Both the position numbers and the translations under genes were made by a program. A stretch of 64,000 nt of DNA, taken from contig NZ_JAFBCM010000001.1 in assembly GCF_016907715.1 (NCBI RefSeq), positions 3,100,001 through 3,164,000 on the forward strand, read 5' to 3'. Below, one piece after another: positions 1-9,399 of the stretch (positions are counted from its first letter, which is position 1; each line of letters opens with the position of its first letter). Source of the stretch: Tenggerimyces flavus. GTDB lineage: Bacteria > Actinomycetota > Actinomycetes > Propionibacteriales > Actinopolymorphaceae. The notes beneath the pieces are model-generated. The model made no database searches, had not been told where the DNA came from, and was given only the letters and a program-made list of their open reading frames with translations.

Positions 1-1
1 G

Positions 2-511
2 CGGATCTCGCCGTTCGACAACCAGGGCCGCCGGCAGACGGGCTTCGCCGCGGTCGAGGTCGTGCCGGTGATCGAGCAGACCGACGAGGTCGACATCCCC
101 GAGGACGAGCTGCGCGTGGACGTCTACCGTTCGTCCGGGCCGGGCGGGCAGGGCGTCAACACGACCGACTCCGCGGTGCGGATCACCCACCTCCCGACCG
201 GGATCGTGGTGTCGTGTCAGAACGAGCGGTCGCAGCTACAGAACCGCGCGACCGCGATGACGATCCTCAAGGCGAAGCTGCTCGCGCTGCGCAAGGCCGA
301 GGAAGAGGCGAAGCTCAACGTGCTGCGCGGCGACGTCGCCGGCTCGTGGGGCGACCAGATGAGGTCGTACGTCCTGCACCCGTACCAGATGGTGAAGGAC
401 CTGCGGACCGAGTACGAGACCGGCAACACCCAAGGTGTCCTCGACGGCGAGATCGACGGCCTCGTCGAAGCCGGCATCCGCTGGCGCCGCCAGCAGCAGT
501 CGCCCGCCTAG
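2..511 (+). CDS. prfB: Peptide chain release factor 2, C-terminal part (5' end outside window)
   Basis: The reading frame is open from base 2 and ends with TAG at 509-511, so only the C-terminal 169 residues are present. It carries the class-1 release factor GGQ motif (GPGGQGVN, visible residues 46-53), which reaches the peptidyl transferase centre and hydrolyses peptidyl-tRNA, followed by the conserved segment ending [12 protein letters not shown]. The N-terminal stretch [16 protein letters not shown] is typical of RF2 rather than RF1. The codon-recognition motif and any programmed frameshift site lie outside the window. The stop codon shares a palindromic CTAG with the convergent antiporter gene. 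Confidence 0.95.
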   Translation, partial: RISPFDNQGRRQTGFAAVEVVPVIEQTDEVDIPEDELRVDVYRSSGPGGQGVNTTDSAVRITHLPTGIVVSCQNERSQLQNRATAMTILKAKLLALRKAEEEAKLNVLRGDVAGSWGDQMRSYVLHPYQMVKDLRTEYETGNTQGVLDGEIDGLVEAGIRWRRQQQSPA

Positions 512-1680
512 GGCGACGGGGCGGGCCGCTTCACCAGGTCGGTCAGCCGCCGGGCGAGCGGCTCGACGAAGCGGGCGGTCAGCGGGCCGACGACGACCAG
601 GATCAGGACGTACGCCGTCGCGAACGGACCGATCCGTGGCTCCACGCCCGCGCTGACCGCGAGCCCGGCGATGATGATCGAGAACTCGCCGCGCGCGACC
701 AAGGCGCCGCCGGCACGCCAGCGGGCCGCGACCGTGTGGCCGGCGCGCCGCGCCGCGTAGTAGCCCGTGGCGATCTTCGTTCCCGCGGTGACGAACGCCA
801 GCAGCAGCGCCGGTAGCAGGACCCCGGGGATGCTGGCGGGGTCGGTGTGCAGGCCGAAGAAGACGAAGAACACGGCGGCGAACAGGTCGCGCAGCGGCGA
901 CAGCAACGTGTGGGTCGCCTCGCCGACCTCGCCGGACAACGCGATGCCGACCAGGAACGCGCCGACCGCCGCGGACACCTGCAGCTGCTGTGCCAGCCCG
1001 GCGACGAGCAGCGTCAGGCCGAGGACCATCAGCAGCAGCGTCTCGGGGTTGTCGCTCGCGACGAGCTTGGAGATGAACCGGCCGTACCGCAACGCCACGA
1101 ACAGCACGACCGAGATCACGCCGAGCGCGATCGCCAGCGTGATGCCGCCCTCCAGCCAGCCGATGCCTGCCAGCAGCGCGGTGACGATCGGCAGGTAGAT
1201 CGCCATCGCGAGGTCCTCGAGTACGAGGACGCTCAGGATCACCGGCGTCTCCCGGTTGCCGAGCCGGCCGAGGTCGGAGAGCACCTTCGCGATCACGCCG
1301 GACGACGAGATCCACGTGACCCCCGCCAAAGCCACCGCCGCGACCGGGCCCCACCCCAGCAGCAGCGCGGCGATGGCGCCGGGCAGACCGTTCAGCACCG
1401 CGTCGACGATGCCGGAGGGGTACTGGGTCTTGAGGTTCCGGACCAGGTCGGACGCCGTGTACTCCAGGCCGAGCATGAGCAGCAGCAGGATCACGCCGAT
1501 CTCGGCGCCGGTCTCGACGAACTCCTCGGTCGTGGCGAGCGGGAGCAGTCCGCCCTGGCCGAACGCGAGCCCGGCCAGCAGATAGAGCGGAATCGGTGAG
1601 AACTTCAGCCGGCTCGCGACACGCCCGAGAATCCCGAGGGCGAGAATGATCGCACCGAGCTCGATCAGGAACAACGCCAC
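508..1680 (-). CDS. KhtU/KefB-type cation:proton antiporter, membrane subunit
   Basis: A 390-residue, strongly hydrophobic protein with about 12 membrane segments and no large soluble domain, which fits the CPA2 family (potassium or sodium/proton exchange across the cytoplasmic membrane). Family-type motifs are visible: a [11 protein letters not shown] segment near residue 70, a [10 protein letters not shown] segment corresponding to the KefB SST region near 125, and [13 protein letters not shown] near 155 with the acidic pair expected in the ion path. A GTG start at 1680 lies 4 bases after the stop of the upstream regulatory subunit, so the two genes form a two-gene operon. It lacks the cytoplasmic RCK domain of full KefB; that role is supplied by the neighbour. 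The ion transported cannot be told from sequence. Confidence 0.88.
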   Translation of the reverse strand: MALFLIELGAIILALGILGRVASRLKFSPIPLYLLAGLAFGQGGLLPLATTEEFVETGAEIGVILLLLMLGLEYTASDLVRNLKTQYPSGIVDAVLNGLPGAIAALLLGWGPVAAVALAGVTWISSSGVIAKVLSDLGRLGNRETPVILSVLVLEDLAMAIYLPIVTALLAGIGWLEGGITLAIALGVISVVLFVALRYGRFISKLVASDNPETLLLMVLGLTLLVAGLAQQLQVSAAVGAFLVGIALSGEVGEATHTLLSPLRDLFAAVFFVFFGLHTDPASIPGVLLPALLLAFVTAGTKIATGYYAARRAGHTVAARWRAGGALVARGEFSIIIAGLAVSAGVEPRIGPFATAYVLILVVVGPLTARFVEPLARRLTDLVKRPAPSP

Positions 1681-1684
1681 GCGG

Positions 1685-2170
1685 TCAGTCCTGCCCGAGG
1701 ATGGCCGCGGCCGCGTCCACGCCCTCGCGGGTGCCGATCACGATCAGGGCGTCCCCGGTGGCGAGCCGGAAGTCCGGCGTCGGCGAGGGGATGGCCTCGT
1801 TCCGGCGGAGCACCGCGACCACCGAGGCACCGGTCTCGGTACGGATCCGGGCCTCGCCGAGCACGCGCCCGTTCCACGCTGACTCGCTCTCCAGCTCGAT
1901 CCGCTCCGCGACGAGGCCGAGCGAGGTCGTGTGCAGGATCGACGGGTTCTGGTGGTCCGGCGCCAGCGCGTTGATGATCAGCCCCGCCTCGTCGCCGGTG
2001 AGCCGGAGCGCGGCCTCGCAGTTGTCGGGGTCCTCGTGGCTGTACACGTTGATCGTGCGTGACCCGTCGCGGAGCGCGACGACCGAGACGTCCCGTTCGT
2101 CCTTGGTGGTCAGGTCGTACCGCACGCCGATCCCGGGCAACGGCGTCGAGCTCATCCGTTGTGCTGCCAT
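1685..2170 (-). CDS. KhtT-like regulatory subunit of the cation:proton antiporter
   Basis: A 161-residue soluble protein. The N-terminal part ([16 protein letters not shown]) matches KhtT-type gating subunits, and the C-terminal 85 residues look like a TrkA-C/RCK-C ligand-binding domain ([19 protein letters not shown]). It probably senses a nucleotide or pH and gates the adjacent antiporter. ATG at 2170 is chosen; ATG at 2155 (MSSTPLPG) is an equally plausible start and fits the family's short N-terminus. It is transcribed ahead of the antiporter and divergently from ftsE. Confidence 0.82.
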   Translation of the reverse strand: MAAQRMSSTPLPGIGVRYDLTTKDERDVSVVALRDGSRTINVYSHEDPDNCEAALRLTGDEAGLIINALAPDHQNPSILHTTSLGLVAERIELESESAWNGRVLGEARIRTETGASVVAVLRRNEAIPSPTPDFRLATGDALIVIGTREGVDAAAAILGQD

Positions 2171-2291
2171 GTCCCTATCCTCGCCCGCCCGGACCACCCG
2201 CGGCGCGTTGCGGTGGGTAGCTGCCCGAAGATCACATCCGGTAGACGTACACTCGACGACTGGTCAGCCCCTACCAGCCAGGAAAGCGCCC

Positions 2292-2981
2292 GTGATTCGG
2301 TTCGAGAACGTCAGCAAGGTGTACGACGGGCAGACGCGGCCCGCGCTCGCCGATGTCACTGTCGATGTCGACAAGGGCGAGTTCGTGTTCCTCGTCGGCC
2401 AGTCCGGTTCGGGCAAGTCCACGTTCCTCAAGCTCGCGCTCCGTGAGCTGCGGCCCAGCCGCGGACGGGTCTTCGTCGCAGGCAAGGAGCTCAACCGGCT
2501 CTCCGGCTGGAAGGTCCCACGCCTACGGCGCCAGATCGGTACGGTCTTCCAGGACTTCCGACTGCTCCCGAACAAGACCGTTCACGAGAACGTCGCGTTC
2601 GCCCTCCAGGTCATCGGCAAGCCGAAGCACCACATCACCAAGGTGGTCCCGGAGGTGCTCGAGCTCGTCGGCCTGGACGGCAAGGAGCTGCGGATGCCGG
2701 ACGAACTGTCCGGCGGTGAGCAGCAGCGCGTCGCGATCGCCCGGGCGTTCGTCAACCGGCCGATGATCCTGATCGCCGACGAGCCGACCGGAAACCTCGA
2801 CCCCAGCACGTCTGTCGGCATCATGAAGCTGCTCGACCGGATCAACCGGACCGGGACGACCGTGATGATGGCCACACACGACTCGAACATCGTCGACCAG
2901 ATGCGCAAGCGCGTGATCGAGCTCGAGGGCGGCAAGCTCGTCCGCGACCAGTCGCGCGGTGTGTACGGCTACCAGACGTAA
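2292..2981 (+). CDS. ftsE: Cell division ATP-binding protein FtsE
   Basis: An ABC-type ATPase of 229 residues, a typical length for actinobacterial FtsE. Walker A GQSGSGKS is at residues 36-43, the signature LSGGEQQR near 137, and Walker [13 protein letters not shown] near 160. With FtsX it forms the divisome complex that couples ATP hydrolysis to activation of a periplasmic or extracellular murein hydrolase. The frame stays open upstream, but the GTG at 2292 gives the family N-terminus ([13 protein letters not shown]) and has a ribosome binding site (AGGAAAG) in front. ftsX follows after 21 bases. Confidence 0.96.
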   Translation: MIRFENVSKVYDGQTRPALADVTVDVDKGEFVFLVGQSGSGKSTFLKLALRELRPSRGRVFVAGKELNRLSGWKVPRLRRQIGTVFQDFRLLPNKTVHENVAFALQVIGKPKHHITKVVPEVLELVGLDGKELRMPDELSGGEQQRVAIARAFVNRPMILIADEPTGNLDPSTSVGIMKLLDRINRTGTTVMMATHDSNIVDQMRKRVIELEGGKLVRDQSRGVYGYQT

Positions 2982-3002
2982 CCGAGAAGACCCAAGGGAA
3001 CC

Positions 3003-3902
3003 ATGCGGATCAGATACGCCTTCTCCGAGCTCGGCACCGGCATGCGCCGGAACCTCACCATGACGGTGGCGGTGATCGTCACGGTCTGGGTCTCGCTCGT
3101 CCTGTTCGGCGTCGGCATGCTGCTGCGCGCCGAGGTCGACCTGGTCAAGGGCTTCTGGTACGACAAGGTGCAGATCGCGGTCTTCATGTGCAACGACACC
3201 GCGAGCTCGCCGCAGTGCGCCGACGGCAAGGTCACTGACGACCAGAAGTCGCAGATCAAGCAGACCCTGTCCAGCAACCCCGAGGTCAGGGGGGTCTTCG
3301 AGGAGACCCAGCAGGAGGCGTTCAAGCGCTACCAGGAGATCTACCAGGACTCGGCGACCTCGGACATCGTCCAGGCCGACGACCTGCAGTCGTCGTACCG
3401 CGTGAGCCTGAAGAACCCCGAGCAGTACGAGGGCGTGGTCTCCGCGGTCCAGGGACTCCCCGGCGTGTACTCCGTGCAGGACTCGCGCGAGGTCCTCGAG
3501 CCCCTGTTCAAGGGGCTGAACGGGCTGCAATGGATGGCCATAGGCCTGGCCGGAGGTCTCTTGATCGCCGCGATCCTGCAGATCGGCAACACGATCCGGC
3601 TGACCGTCTTCAGCCGGCGACGAGAGATCGGGATCATGCGCCTGGTGGGCGCGTCGAACATGTACATCCAGCTCCCGTTCATCGTCGAAAGCGTGGTATC
3701 CGCCCTGGCCGGAGCCGCTTTGGCCTGCGCCACGCTCGCGTTCGCGCCGCTGGTCACCGAGCGGCTCAGGAGCGGCATCCGGGCGGTTCCGTGGATCGGT
3801 TGGGACGCGACGATCGCGACGATGCCCGTTTTGATTGGTTTAGGGATTCTCTTGGCAGTTATCGCATCGTTTGTCACACTACGGAAATACCTCAACGTGT
3901 GA
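3003..3902 (+). CDS. ftsX: Cell division protein FtsX (permease-like)
   Basis: A 299-residue membrane protein with FtsX topology: one membrane segment near residues 20-42, an extracellular domain to about 175, then three segments near 178-200, 225-250 and 268-292. The extracellular part includes two cysteines (residues about 63 and 72) and the (S/T)-rich region that in mycobacterial FtsX contacts RipC. The motif FSRRREIGIMRLVGASNMYI before the third segment is the usual FtsX/MacB family signature. It lies in an operon with ftsE and the M23 peptidase downstream; a short SD (AAGGGA) precedes the ATG. Confidence 0.95.
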   Translation: MRIRYAFSELGTGMRRNLTMTVAVIVTVWVSLVLFGVGMLLRAEVDLVKGFWYDKVQIAVFMCNDTASSPQCADGKVTDDQKSQIKQTLSSNPEVRGVFEETQQEAFKRYQEIYQDSATSDIVQADDLQSSYRVSLKNPEQYEGVVSAVQGLPGVYSVQDSREVLEPLFKGLNGLQWMAIGLAGGLLIAAILQIGNTIRLTVFSRRREIGIMRLVGASNMYIQLPFIVESVVSALAGAALACATLAFAPLVTERLRSGIRAVPWIGWDATIATMPVLIGLGILLAVIASFVTLRKYLNV

Positions 3903-3988
3903 GGTTGATCCGCTAGCCTGCGGAATACAACTGCATCCGAGAGCGAGATCTCCGCCTAGCGGCGGGGCATCTCCTGGAGGGAAGACCT

Positions 3989-5470
3989 GTGTTCCGACAC
4001 TTCCCCCGTGCCCGCAAGGGCGCGTTGTTGGAATCCCAGGACCGACCGACTCGGACCGATAACGCATCCCAGGACGGCCCACCGGCCGCCCCGAGACCTC
4101 GTGTCGATCCGTTCGGGATCCTGCGACACGCCGTACGAAGGCGCCGCCGAACGCTGGGCGTCGTCATTGCTGGTGCCCTGGTGGCATCCCTGGCTGTGGG
4201 GCTGCCCGTTGCCCAGGCCGGGCCGCAAGAGGACAAGCGCAAGGTCGACCGCCAGCTCGAGGGTGCCAAGCAGGACCTCGACGAGTCGTCGGCCGCGCTC
4301 CAATCCGCCTCCGCGGCGCTCCAGTCCGCGGAAGTCAATCTCGCCGCCGCCCAGAACAAGCTGGCGCTCGTCCGTGGCCAGCTGTCCGCGGCGAAGGCCA
4401 AGGACACGGCGATGGCGGCCAAGCTGGTCGCCGCCCGCGACCGCGTCACCCGTGCGAAGGCGAGCCTGGGCACCGCCCAGAGCCGGGTGAAAGACCAACG
4501 TCAGGCGATCGCGGAGTTCGCGAACGCCAACTACCAGCAGTCCGGGCTCGGCGAGCTCGCCGCCGTTCTCAACAGCGAGTCGCCGGCCGACCTGCTCAGC
4601 CGGCTGCAGATCGTGGACAGCGTCGCGCAGTCGCAGGCCACGTCGCTCGACCGGCTGAACGACGCGCGCGCCGAGGTCGCGGCCAAGAAGGCCGCCCTGG
4701 AGCTCGCCGAGGCCGACGCCGAGCACCAGCGCAAGGAAGCCGCCGAGAACCTGACCCGGATGCGCGAGCTCGAGCGCCAGCAGCTCGAGGCGACGAACGC
4801 GGTCGGTCAGTACGTACGCGAACGCGCCGCCATCCAGGCGACCGCGGCGCAGGCGAAGTCCGACGACCTGAAGCAGTACGACGCGCTGCTCGCCGAGCGT
4901 GAGCGGATCAAGAAGGAGCTCAAGGAGCTCGCCCGCAAGGAAGCCGAGGAAGAGCGCAAGCGCAAGGAGCGGGAACGCAAGGAGCGCGAGCGCAAGAAGG
5001 ACGACGGCGGCGGGAACGACGACGACAACGACGACGGTGGCGGCAACGACGATGGTGGCGGCAACGACGACGGCGGCGGCCTGCTGTCTCGTCCGGTGTA
5101 CGGCCACATCACCTCGCCGTACGGCATGCGGTTCCACCCGATCCTGCACCGCTGGAAGCTGCACGACGGCACCGACTTCGGCGCCGGGTGCGGTACGCCG
5201 ATCCGCGCGGCGGCGTCCGGCAAGGTCATCCGCCGCTACTACAACGGCGGGTACGGCAACCGGATCTTCGTCTCGCACGGACGGATCAGCGGCAAGTCGA
5301 TCGTCACCTCGTACAACCACCTCTCCCGCTACTCCGCGCATGTCGGTGACCGGGTGAGCCGTGGCGAGGTGATCGGGTACGTCGGCACGACCGGCTACTC
5401 GACCGGCTGCCACCTGCATTTCATGGTCTATCAGAACGGTGACACCGTTAACCCGATGAAGTGGTTGTAA
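3989..5470 (+). CDS. Membrane-anchored M23 murein endopeptidase with coiled coil (FtsEX effector, EnvC-like)
   Basis: A 493-residue protein: a basic cytoplasmic leader of about 50 residues, one membrane segment (about 54-78), a long heptad-rich Ala/Glu/Lys coiled coil (about 85-330), an Asp/Gly linker made of repeated GGGNDD units (about 335-365), and a C-terminal peptidase M23 domain (about 370-493). The zinc ligands are in HDGTDFG and HLHF. It should cleave peptide cross-bridges in peptidoglycan at the septum. Position right after ftsEX and the coiled coil plus M23 layout match EnvC/PcsB/RipC-type partners of FtsX. The GTG start is supported by GGAGGG 7 bases upstream. The acidic linker is unusual and could bind calcium; that is inference. 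Confidence 0.9.
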   Translation: MFRHFPRARKGALLESQDRPTRTDNASQDGPPAAPRPRVDPFGILRHAVRRRRRTLGVVIAGALVASLAVGLPVAQAGPQEDKRKVDRQLEGAKQDLDESSAALQSASAALQSAEVNLAAAQNKLALVRGQLSAAKAKDTAMAAKLVAARDRVTRAKASLGTAQSRVKDQRQAIAEFANANYQQSGLGELAAVLNSESPADLLSRLQIVDSVAQSQATSLDRLNDARAEVAAKKAALELAEADAEHQRKEAAENLTRMRELERQQLEATNAVGQYVRERAAIQATAAQAKSDDLKQYDALLAERERIKKELKELARKEAEEERKRKERERKERERKKDDGGGNDDDNDDGGGNDDGGGNDDGGGLLSRPVYGHITSPYGMRFHPILHRWKLHDGTDFGAGCGTPIRAAASGKVIRRYYNGGYGNRIFVSHGRISGKSIVTSYNHLSRYSAHVGDRVSRGEVIGYVGTTGYSTGCHLHFMVYQNGDTVNPMKWL

Positions 5471-5640
5471 CGCTAGAGATGAAGTTTCGTTGCAGGTTCG
5501 AGTTCTGGCGTGCGCTACGACCACGTCCGAAGCGTCGCCGCAAGCGGGTGGCCCGGCATCCCGGAGTCCGGGTGCTCGGCCACCACGCTTGGCGGCATCG
5601 GCACGCGATGGAGGTGCATCCCGCCCACGTGAAAAGTCAC
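5471..5640. other. Intergenic region between the M23 peptidase and the smpB upstream duplication
   Basis: First part of a 310-base stretch without an intact gene (5471-5780). No ORF with a ribosome binding site is visible and no clear terminator hairpin with a T-run. The remainder of the gap is occupied by the duplicated smpB leader described separately. Confidence 0.6.
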
Positions 5641-5818
5641 CGCTCCCGGCAAAGGGGTTGCGGCGATCCGCGAGGATAGAGGGATGATCAAGGACCGCCA
5701 GTGTGGGCAGAAGTTCGTGGCGCCGACCCGCACCGCACGCTCCCGGCAAAGGGGTTGCGGCGATCCGCGAGGATAGAGGGATGGTCAAAGAACGTGGTCA
5801 GAAGTTCGTGGCGCAAAA
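5641..5818 (+). repeat. Tandem partial duplication covering the smpB leader and first codons
   Basis: Two copies with a 97-base offset, about 5641-5725 and 5738-5818. The first 46 bases, up to and including the ATG, are identical in both copies. After the ATG the copies diverge by substitutions and small indels but keep the shared core CAGAAGTTCGTGGCGC. The second copy is the real smpB start; the first is a dead start. The duplicated leader contains the ribosome binding region (GGATAGAGGG) before the ATG. Confidence 0.9.
5684..5776 (+). pseudogene. Abortive duplicate of the smpB 5' end
   Basis: ATG at 5684 opens a frame reading [14 protein letters not shown], which matches the real SmpB start [12 protein letters not shown] apart from an inserted codon and substitutions. 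It then runs through the second leader copy and stops at TAG 5774-5776, just before the true smpB ATG at 5781. If translated it gives a leader peptide of about 30 residues. It is most simply a decaying duplication remnant; a leader-peptide role in smpB expression cannot be excluded. Confidence 0.6.
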
Positions 5819-6257
5819 TCGGAAGGCGCGGCACGACTATCACATCGAGGACACCTACGAGGCCGGGCTGGTTCTCACCGGCACCGAGGTGAAGTCGCTG
5901 CGTGCTGGCCGCGCGTCCCTGGTCGACGGCTGGGCCATCGTGATCGACGGCGAGGCCTGGCTCGAGGGCGTGCACATCCCGGAGTACGTGCAGGGCACGT
6001 GGACCAACCACGCGCCGCGCCGGCGCCGGAAGCTGCTGCTCAACCGCAAGGAGATCGACAAGATCGCCACGGCGACGAGCGAGAGCGGCACCACGATCGT
6101 GCCGCTGTCGATGTACTTCAAGGACGGCAAGGCCAAGGTCGAGATCGGCCTGGCCAAGGGCAAGCGCCAGTACGACAAGCGCCAGGCCGTCGCCAAGCGG
6201 GACGCCGACCGCGAGGCCCAGCGGGCCATGGCGAGATTCAACAGCGGCAAACGCTAG
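5781..6257 (+). CDS. smpB: SsrA-binding protein SmpB
   Basis: A 158-residue protein with the full SmpB core: the N-terminal [26 protein letters not shown] segment (oligonucleotide-binding barrel), [17 protein letters not shown], and the basic C-terminal tail rich in Lys/Arg that enters the ribosomal mRNA channel. It binds tmRNA and delivers it to stalled ribosomes; its RNA partner ssrA is also in this window at 44855. The frame is open upstream, but ATG 5781 gives the family N-terminus and has GGATAGAGGG before it. Confidence 0.96.
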   Translation: MVKERGQKFVAQNRKARHDYHIEDTYEAGLVLTGTEVKSLRAGRASLVDGWAIVIDGEAWLEGVHIPEYVQGTWTNHAPRRRRKLLLNRKEIDKIATATSESGTTIVPLSMYFKDGKAKVEIGLAKGKRQYDKRQAVAKRDADREAQRAMARFNSGKR

Positions 6258-6268
6258 CCTTTTGCCCC

Positions 6269-8116
6269 ATGAACGGGGTCCAGAAGCGTGTTCTCGCGGT
6301 AGGTCTGATCGCCGGACTGGCCGCCCTGCTAGGCGGAATGCCCGCGGCCAGCGCCGCCGGTGAGGAGCGCATCCTCGCGTACGACTCGACGTACGACATC
6401 CGCCCCGACGGCAGCGTCGACGTCACCGAGGTCATCCAGTACGACTTCGGCAACGCCAGCCGGCACGGCCTCACCCGCGACATCCCCACCCGCGAGGCCG
6501 TCGACGAGGACCGCGACCGCGTTTACCACATCGACGACGTCGAGGTGTCGAGCCCGAGCGGCGCGCCCGCCGACCTGGACGAGCAGTCCGGCGCCGACCA
6601 GACGTTCCTGCGCATCGGCCACCCCGACAAGACCGTCACGGGCAGGCAGACATACGAGATCCGCTACCACCTCCGCGGCGCGATGAACCCGTTCGACGAC
6701 CACGACGAGCTCTACTGGGACGCGATCGGCACCGGCTGGTCGGTCCAGATCGCCAAGGCGAGCGTCACGGTCAACGCGCCCGGCGGTATCAACAAGGTCA
6801 GCTGCTTCTCGGACAAGCTGGGCGCCGACACCAAGTGCGCCGGGGCGCGGATCGTGAACCCGAAGAAGGCGCGGTTCGACCAGTTCAACCTGTCGTACGG
6901 CCAGCCGCTCACGTTCGTCGTCGGCATCGACAATGGGGTCGTCGACGTGGCCGCGCCGGAGATCTCCGGCCGCAACAACCGCCTCGGTGGCCCGGTCGGT
7001 GAGGCCGCCGCCGCGCCCGGCCCGATCACGTACGGCATCGGCGGTGCTCTCCTCGTCGGGACGATCGCGTTCACCGGCATCAGCTACTTCCGCCGCGGCC
7101 GTGACCGCGAGTACGGCGGCCTCACGCCGGGGCTCGTCCCGCTCGCCGGTCAGCCCGAGGTCAGCCGGCCGGCGCGCTGGTTCAAGCCCGAGGTCGCGCC
7201 CGAGTTCCGCCCACCCGACGGTGTCGGCCCGGCCCTCGCCGGCACGATCATGGACGAACGTGCCGACGCGCTCGACGTCTCGGCGATGATCGTCGACCTC
7301 GCCGTCCGCCGCTACCTGCACATCGAGGAGATCCCGCCGGAGCACTTCTGGAACAGCAAGGACTGGCGCCTCACCAAGCTCGAGGGCGGCCAGGGGCAGC
7401 TCTCCAACGCCGAGACCAAGCTGCTGTCGTCGCTGTTCGAGATCGGTCCGGTCGTCGAGATGTCGCGCCTGAAGAACCGGTTCGCGAGCGACCTCAAGCA
7501 GGTGCAGACGCTGCTGTACGAGGACGCCGTCCAGCGCGGCTGGTTCCACAAGTCGCCGGAGAAGGTCCGCTCCGCCTGGGGCGGCACCGGTCTGCTCCTC
7601 GCGATCGCCGCCGGCGTCGGCACCGGCGTCGCGTTCACCAACCAGCAGTTCGGCCTCGCCGTGCTCGGCGTCGCACTCGTGATCGCCGGTCTCGTCATGC
7701 GCCTGGCGGCGCACATGATGCCCGCCCGGACCGCCACGGGCACGGCCACGCTCGCCAGGGTCCAGGGCTTCCGGCGCTACCTCACCACCGCCGAGACCGA
7801 CCAGCTGCGGTTCGAGGAGGGCGAGGACATCTTCAGCCGCTACCTGCCGTACGCGATCGTCTTCGGCGTCACCGACCGGTGGGCGAAGGTGTTCGCGGCC
7901 CTCGCCGCGACCAGCGCCACGGCCGGCGGCCTGTACTGGTACTCCAACCCGAACGGCTTCGACCACAACCACTTCGGCGACTCGATGACGAGCTTCGCGT
8001 CGACGACGAGCTCCACGATGTCGTCCACGGCGTCGTCGTCCTCCAGCGGCGGCTCGGGCTTCTCCGGCGGGTTCTCCGGGGGCGGTGGAGGCGGCGGGGG
8101 CGGCGGCTCCTGGTAG
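6269..8116 (+). CDS. DUF2207 family membrane protein, paralogue 1
   Basis: 615 residues: a signal peptide (about 1-30, ending ASAAG), an extracellular DUF2207 domain of mostly beta type (about 31-235), one membrane segment near 258-278, a cytoplasmic middle part, two closely spaced membrane segments near 440-480, and a low-complexity Ser then Gly tail ending GGGGGSW. The function of DUF2207 is unknown. The start is 11 bases after smpB, so it may be co-transcribed. Two further paralogues lie downstream; this copy is the more divergent of the three (RHGLTRDIPTRE where the others have NHGPERL). Confidence 0.85.
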   Translation: MNGVQKRVLAVGLIAGLAALLGGMPAASAAGEERILAYDSTYDIRPDGSVDVTEVIQYDFGNASRHGLTRDIPTREAVDEDRDRVYHIDDVEVSSPSGAPADLDEQSGADQTFLRIGHPDKTVTGRQTYEIRYHLRGAMNPFDDHDELYWDAIGTGWSVQIAKASVTVNAPGGINKVSCFSDKLGADTKCAGARIVNPKKARFDQFNLSYGQPLTFVVGIDNGVVDVAAPEISGRNNRLGGPVGEAAAAPGPITYGIGGALLVGTIAFTGISYFRRGRDREYGGLTPGLVPLAGQPEVSRPARWFKPEVAPEFRPPDGVGPALAGTIMDERADALDVSAMIVDLAVRRYLHIEEIPPEHFWNSKDWRLTKLEGGQGQLSNAETKLLSSLFEIGPVVEMSRLKNRFASDLKQVQTLLYEDAVQRGWFHKSPEKVRSAWGGTGLLLAIAAGVGTGVAFTNQQFGLAVLGVALVIAGLVMRLAAHMMPARTATGTATLARVQGFRRYLTTAETDQLRFEEGEDIFSRYLPYAIVFGVTDRWAKVFAALAATSATAGGLYWYSNPNGFDHNHFGDSMTSFASTTSSTMSSTASSSSSGGSGFSGGFSGGGGGGGGGGSW

Positions 8117-8125
8117 ACAGGGGCC

Positions 8126-9382
8126 GTGGTCGTTCACTCCGCAACCCTCGCCATCGACGAAGCGATCCGGGCCCGCAAGGCGCGCGGTGAGCAGATCCTG
8201 CACCTCGGCTTCGGTGAGGCGGGCCTGCCCGTTCTCCCCACGGTGGCGAACGTTCTCGCCCAGAACACCGGCCACAACGCGTACGGCACGGTCGTCGGCG
8301 CACCGGCCGCGCGCCGGGCGGCGGCCGGCTACTTCGACCGCCGCGGGCTCGCGACCGACCCCGACCAGCTGGTGTACGCGCCGGGTAGCAAGGCGTTGCT
8401 GTATGCGGTGATCGCCAGCCTGCCCGGCGACGTCGTGCTGCCGCGCCCGTCCTGGGTGAGCTACGCCGCACAGGCCGCGCTCGCGGCCAAGCACGTGATC
8501 GACGTCCCGATCGCCGCCGAGGCGGGCGGCGTCCCCGACCCGGCCGCCCTCGACGCGCGGCTCACGCAGGCGCGGGCGAGCGGCCGGCAGCCGGGCGTTC
8601 TCGTGCTGACACTGCCGGACAACCCGACGGGCACGCTCGCGCCGGCCGACCTGGTCCGCGAGGTCTGCGCGGTCGCGGTCAAGCACGACCTGGTGATCCT
8701 CTCCGACGAGATCTACCGCGACCTCGCGTACGACCCGTCGCTGGTGCTGAGCCCGGCCCTGGTCGCGCCGGAACGTACGGTCGTCACGACCGGCCTGTCG
8801 AAGAGCATGGCCTTGGGTGGTTGGCGCATCGGCGTCGCGCGGCTGCCTGACGGCGAGCGAACGGCCGGCCTGCGGGACGCGATCGTCGGCGTGGCGAGCG
8901 AGGTCTGGTCGAGCCTCGCCGGCCCGATGCAGGACGTCGCCGCGTACGTCTTCGCCGAGCCGCCGGACGTCACCGAGCACGTCGCCGAGAGCCGCCAGCT
9001 GCACCGAACGGTCGCGACCGCGGTCTACGACCAGTTCGTCGCGGCCGGCGCGACCTGCCGCCCGCCGACCGGCGCGTTCTACCTGTACCCGGACCTCGAG
9101 CCACACCGCGACTGGTTCGCCGCGCACGGCGCGAAGACCGGGGCGGACGCCGCGACGTTCCTGCTGGACCGCTACGGGGTAGGAGTGCTCGCCGGTGAGG
9201 CGTTCGGCGACGAACCGGACGCGCTGCGGTTCCGCGTCGCGACGAGCCTGCTGTACGGGGAGACGTCCGACCAGCGGTGGGAAGCGCTGCGCAGCGCCGA
9301 CCCGCTGCGGCTGCCGTGGATCGCGGCGTCGCTCGGTCAGCTCCGCGAGGTTCTGACCAAGCTGGGAACGAAGACGACGTAA
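8126..9382 (+). CDS. Class I/II PLP-dependent aminotransferase
   Basis: 418 residues, fold type I. The Schiff-base lysine is Lys226 in TTGLSKSMALGGWRIG, the pyridine-nitrogen aspartate is in SDEIYRDLAYD, and the PDNPTGT segment carries the conserved Asn. It transfers an amino group between an amino acid and a 2-oxo acid in the cytoplasm; the substrate is not predictable. It starts 9 bases after the first DUF2207 gene and ends 17 bases before the second, so it probably shares a transcript with them even though no functional link is evident. Confidence 0.88.
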   Translation: MVVHSATLAIDEAIRARKARGEQILHLGFGEAGLPVLPTVANVLAQNTGHNAYGTVVGAPAARRAAAGYFDRRGLATDPDQLVYAPGSKALLYAVIASLPGDVVLPRPSWVSYAAQAALAAKHVIDVPIAAEAGGVPDPAALDARLTQARASGRQPGVLVLTLPDNPTGTLAPADLVREVCAVAVKHDLVILSDEIYRDLAYDPSLVLSPALVAPERTVVTTGLSKSMALGGWRIGVARLPDGERTAGLRDAIVGVASEVWSSLAGPMQDVAAYVFAEPPDVTEHVAESRQLHRTVATAVYDQFVAAGATCRPPTGAFYLYPDLEPHRDWFAAHGAKTGADAATFLLDRYGVGVLAGEAFGDEPDALRFRVATSLLYGETSDQRWEALRSADPLRLPWIAASLGQLREVLTKLGTKTT

Positions 9383-9399
9383 CGGGGAGTCCAAGTCGC

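Noticed and set aside
5485..5520. tRNA T-arm-like motif GGTTCGAGTTCT
   Set aside because: No matching acceptor, D or anticodon arms can be drawn around it; the base needed to pair at the T-stem end is wrong.
6329..9394. A 1021-codon open frame on the minus strand
   Set aside because: It is a shadow of the DUF2207 and aminotransferase genes, rich in Arg/Val/Asp/Gly in a repetitive way and without any domain; the plus-strand genes have clear motifs.
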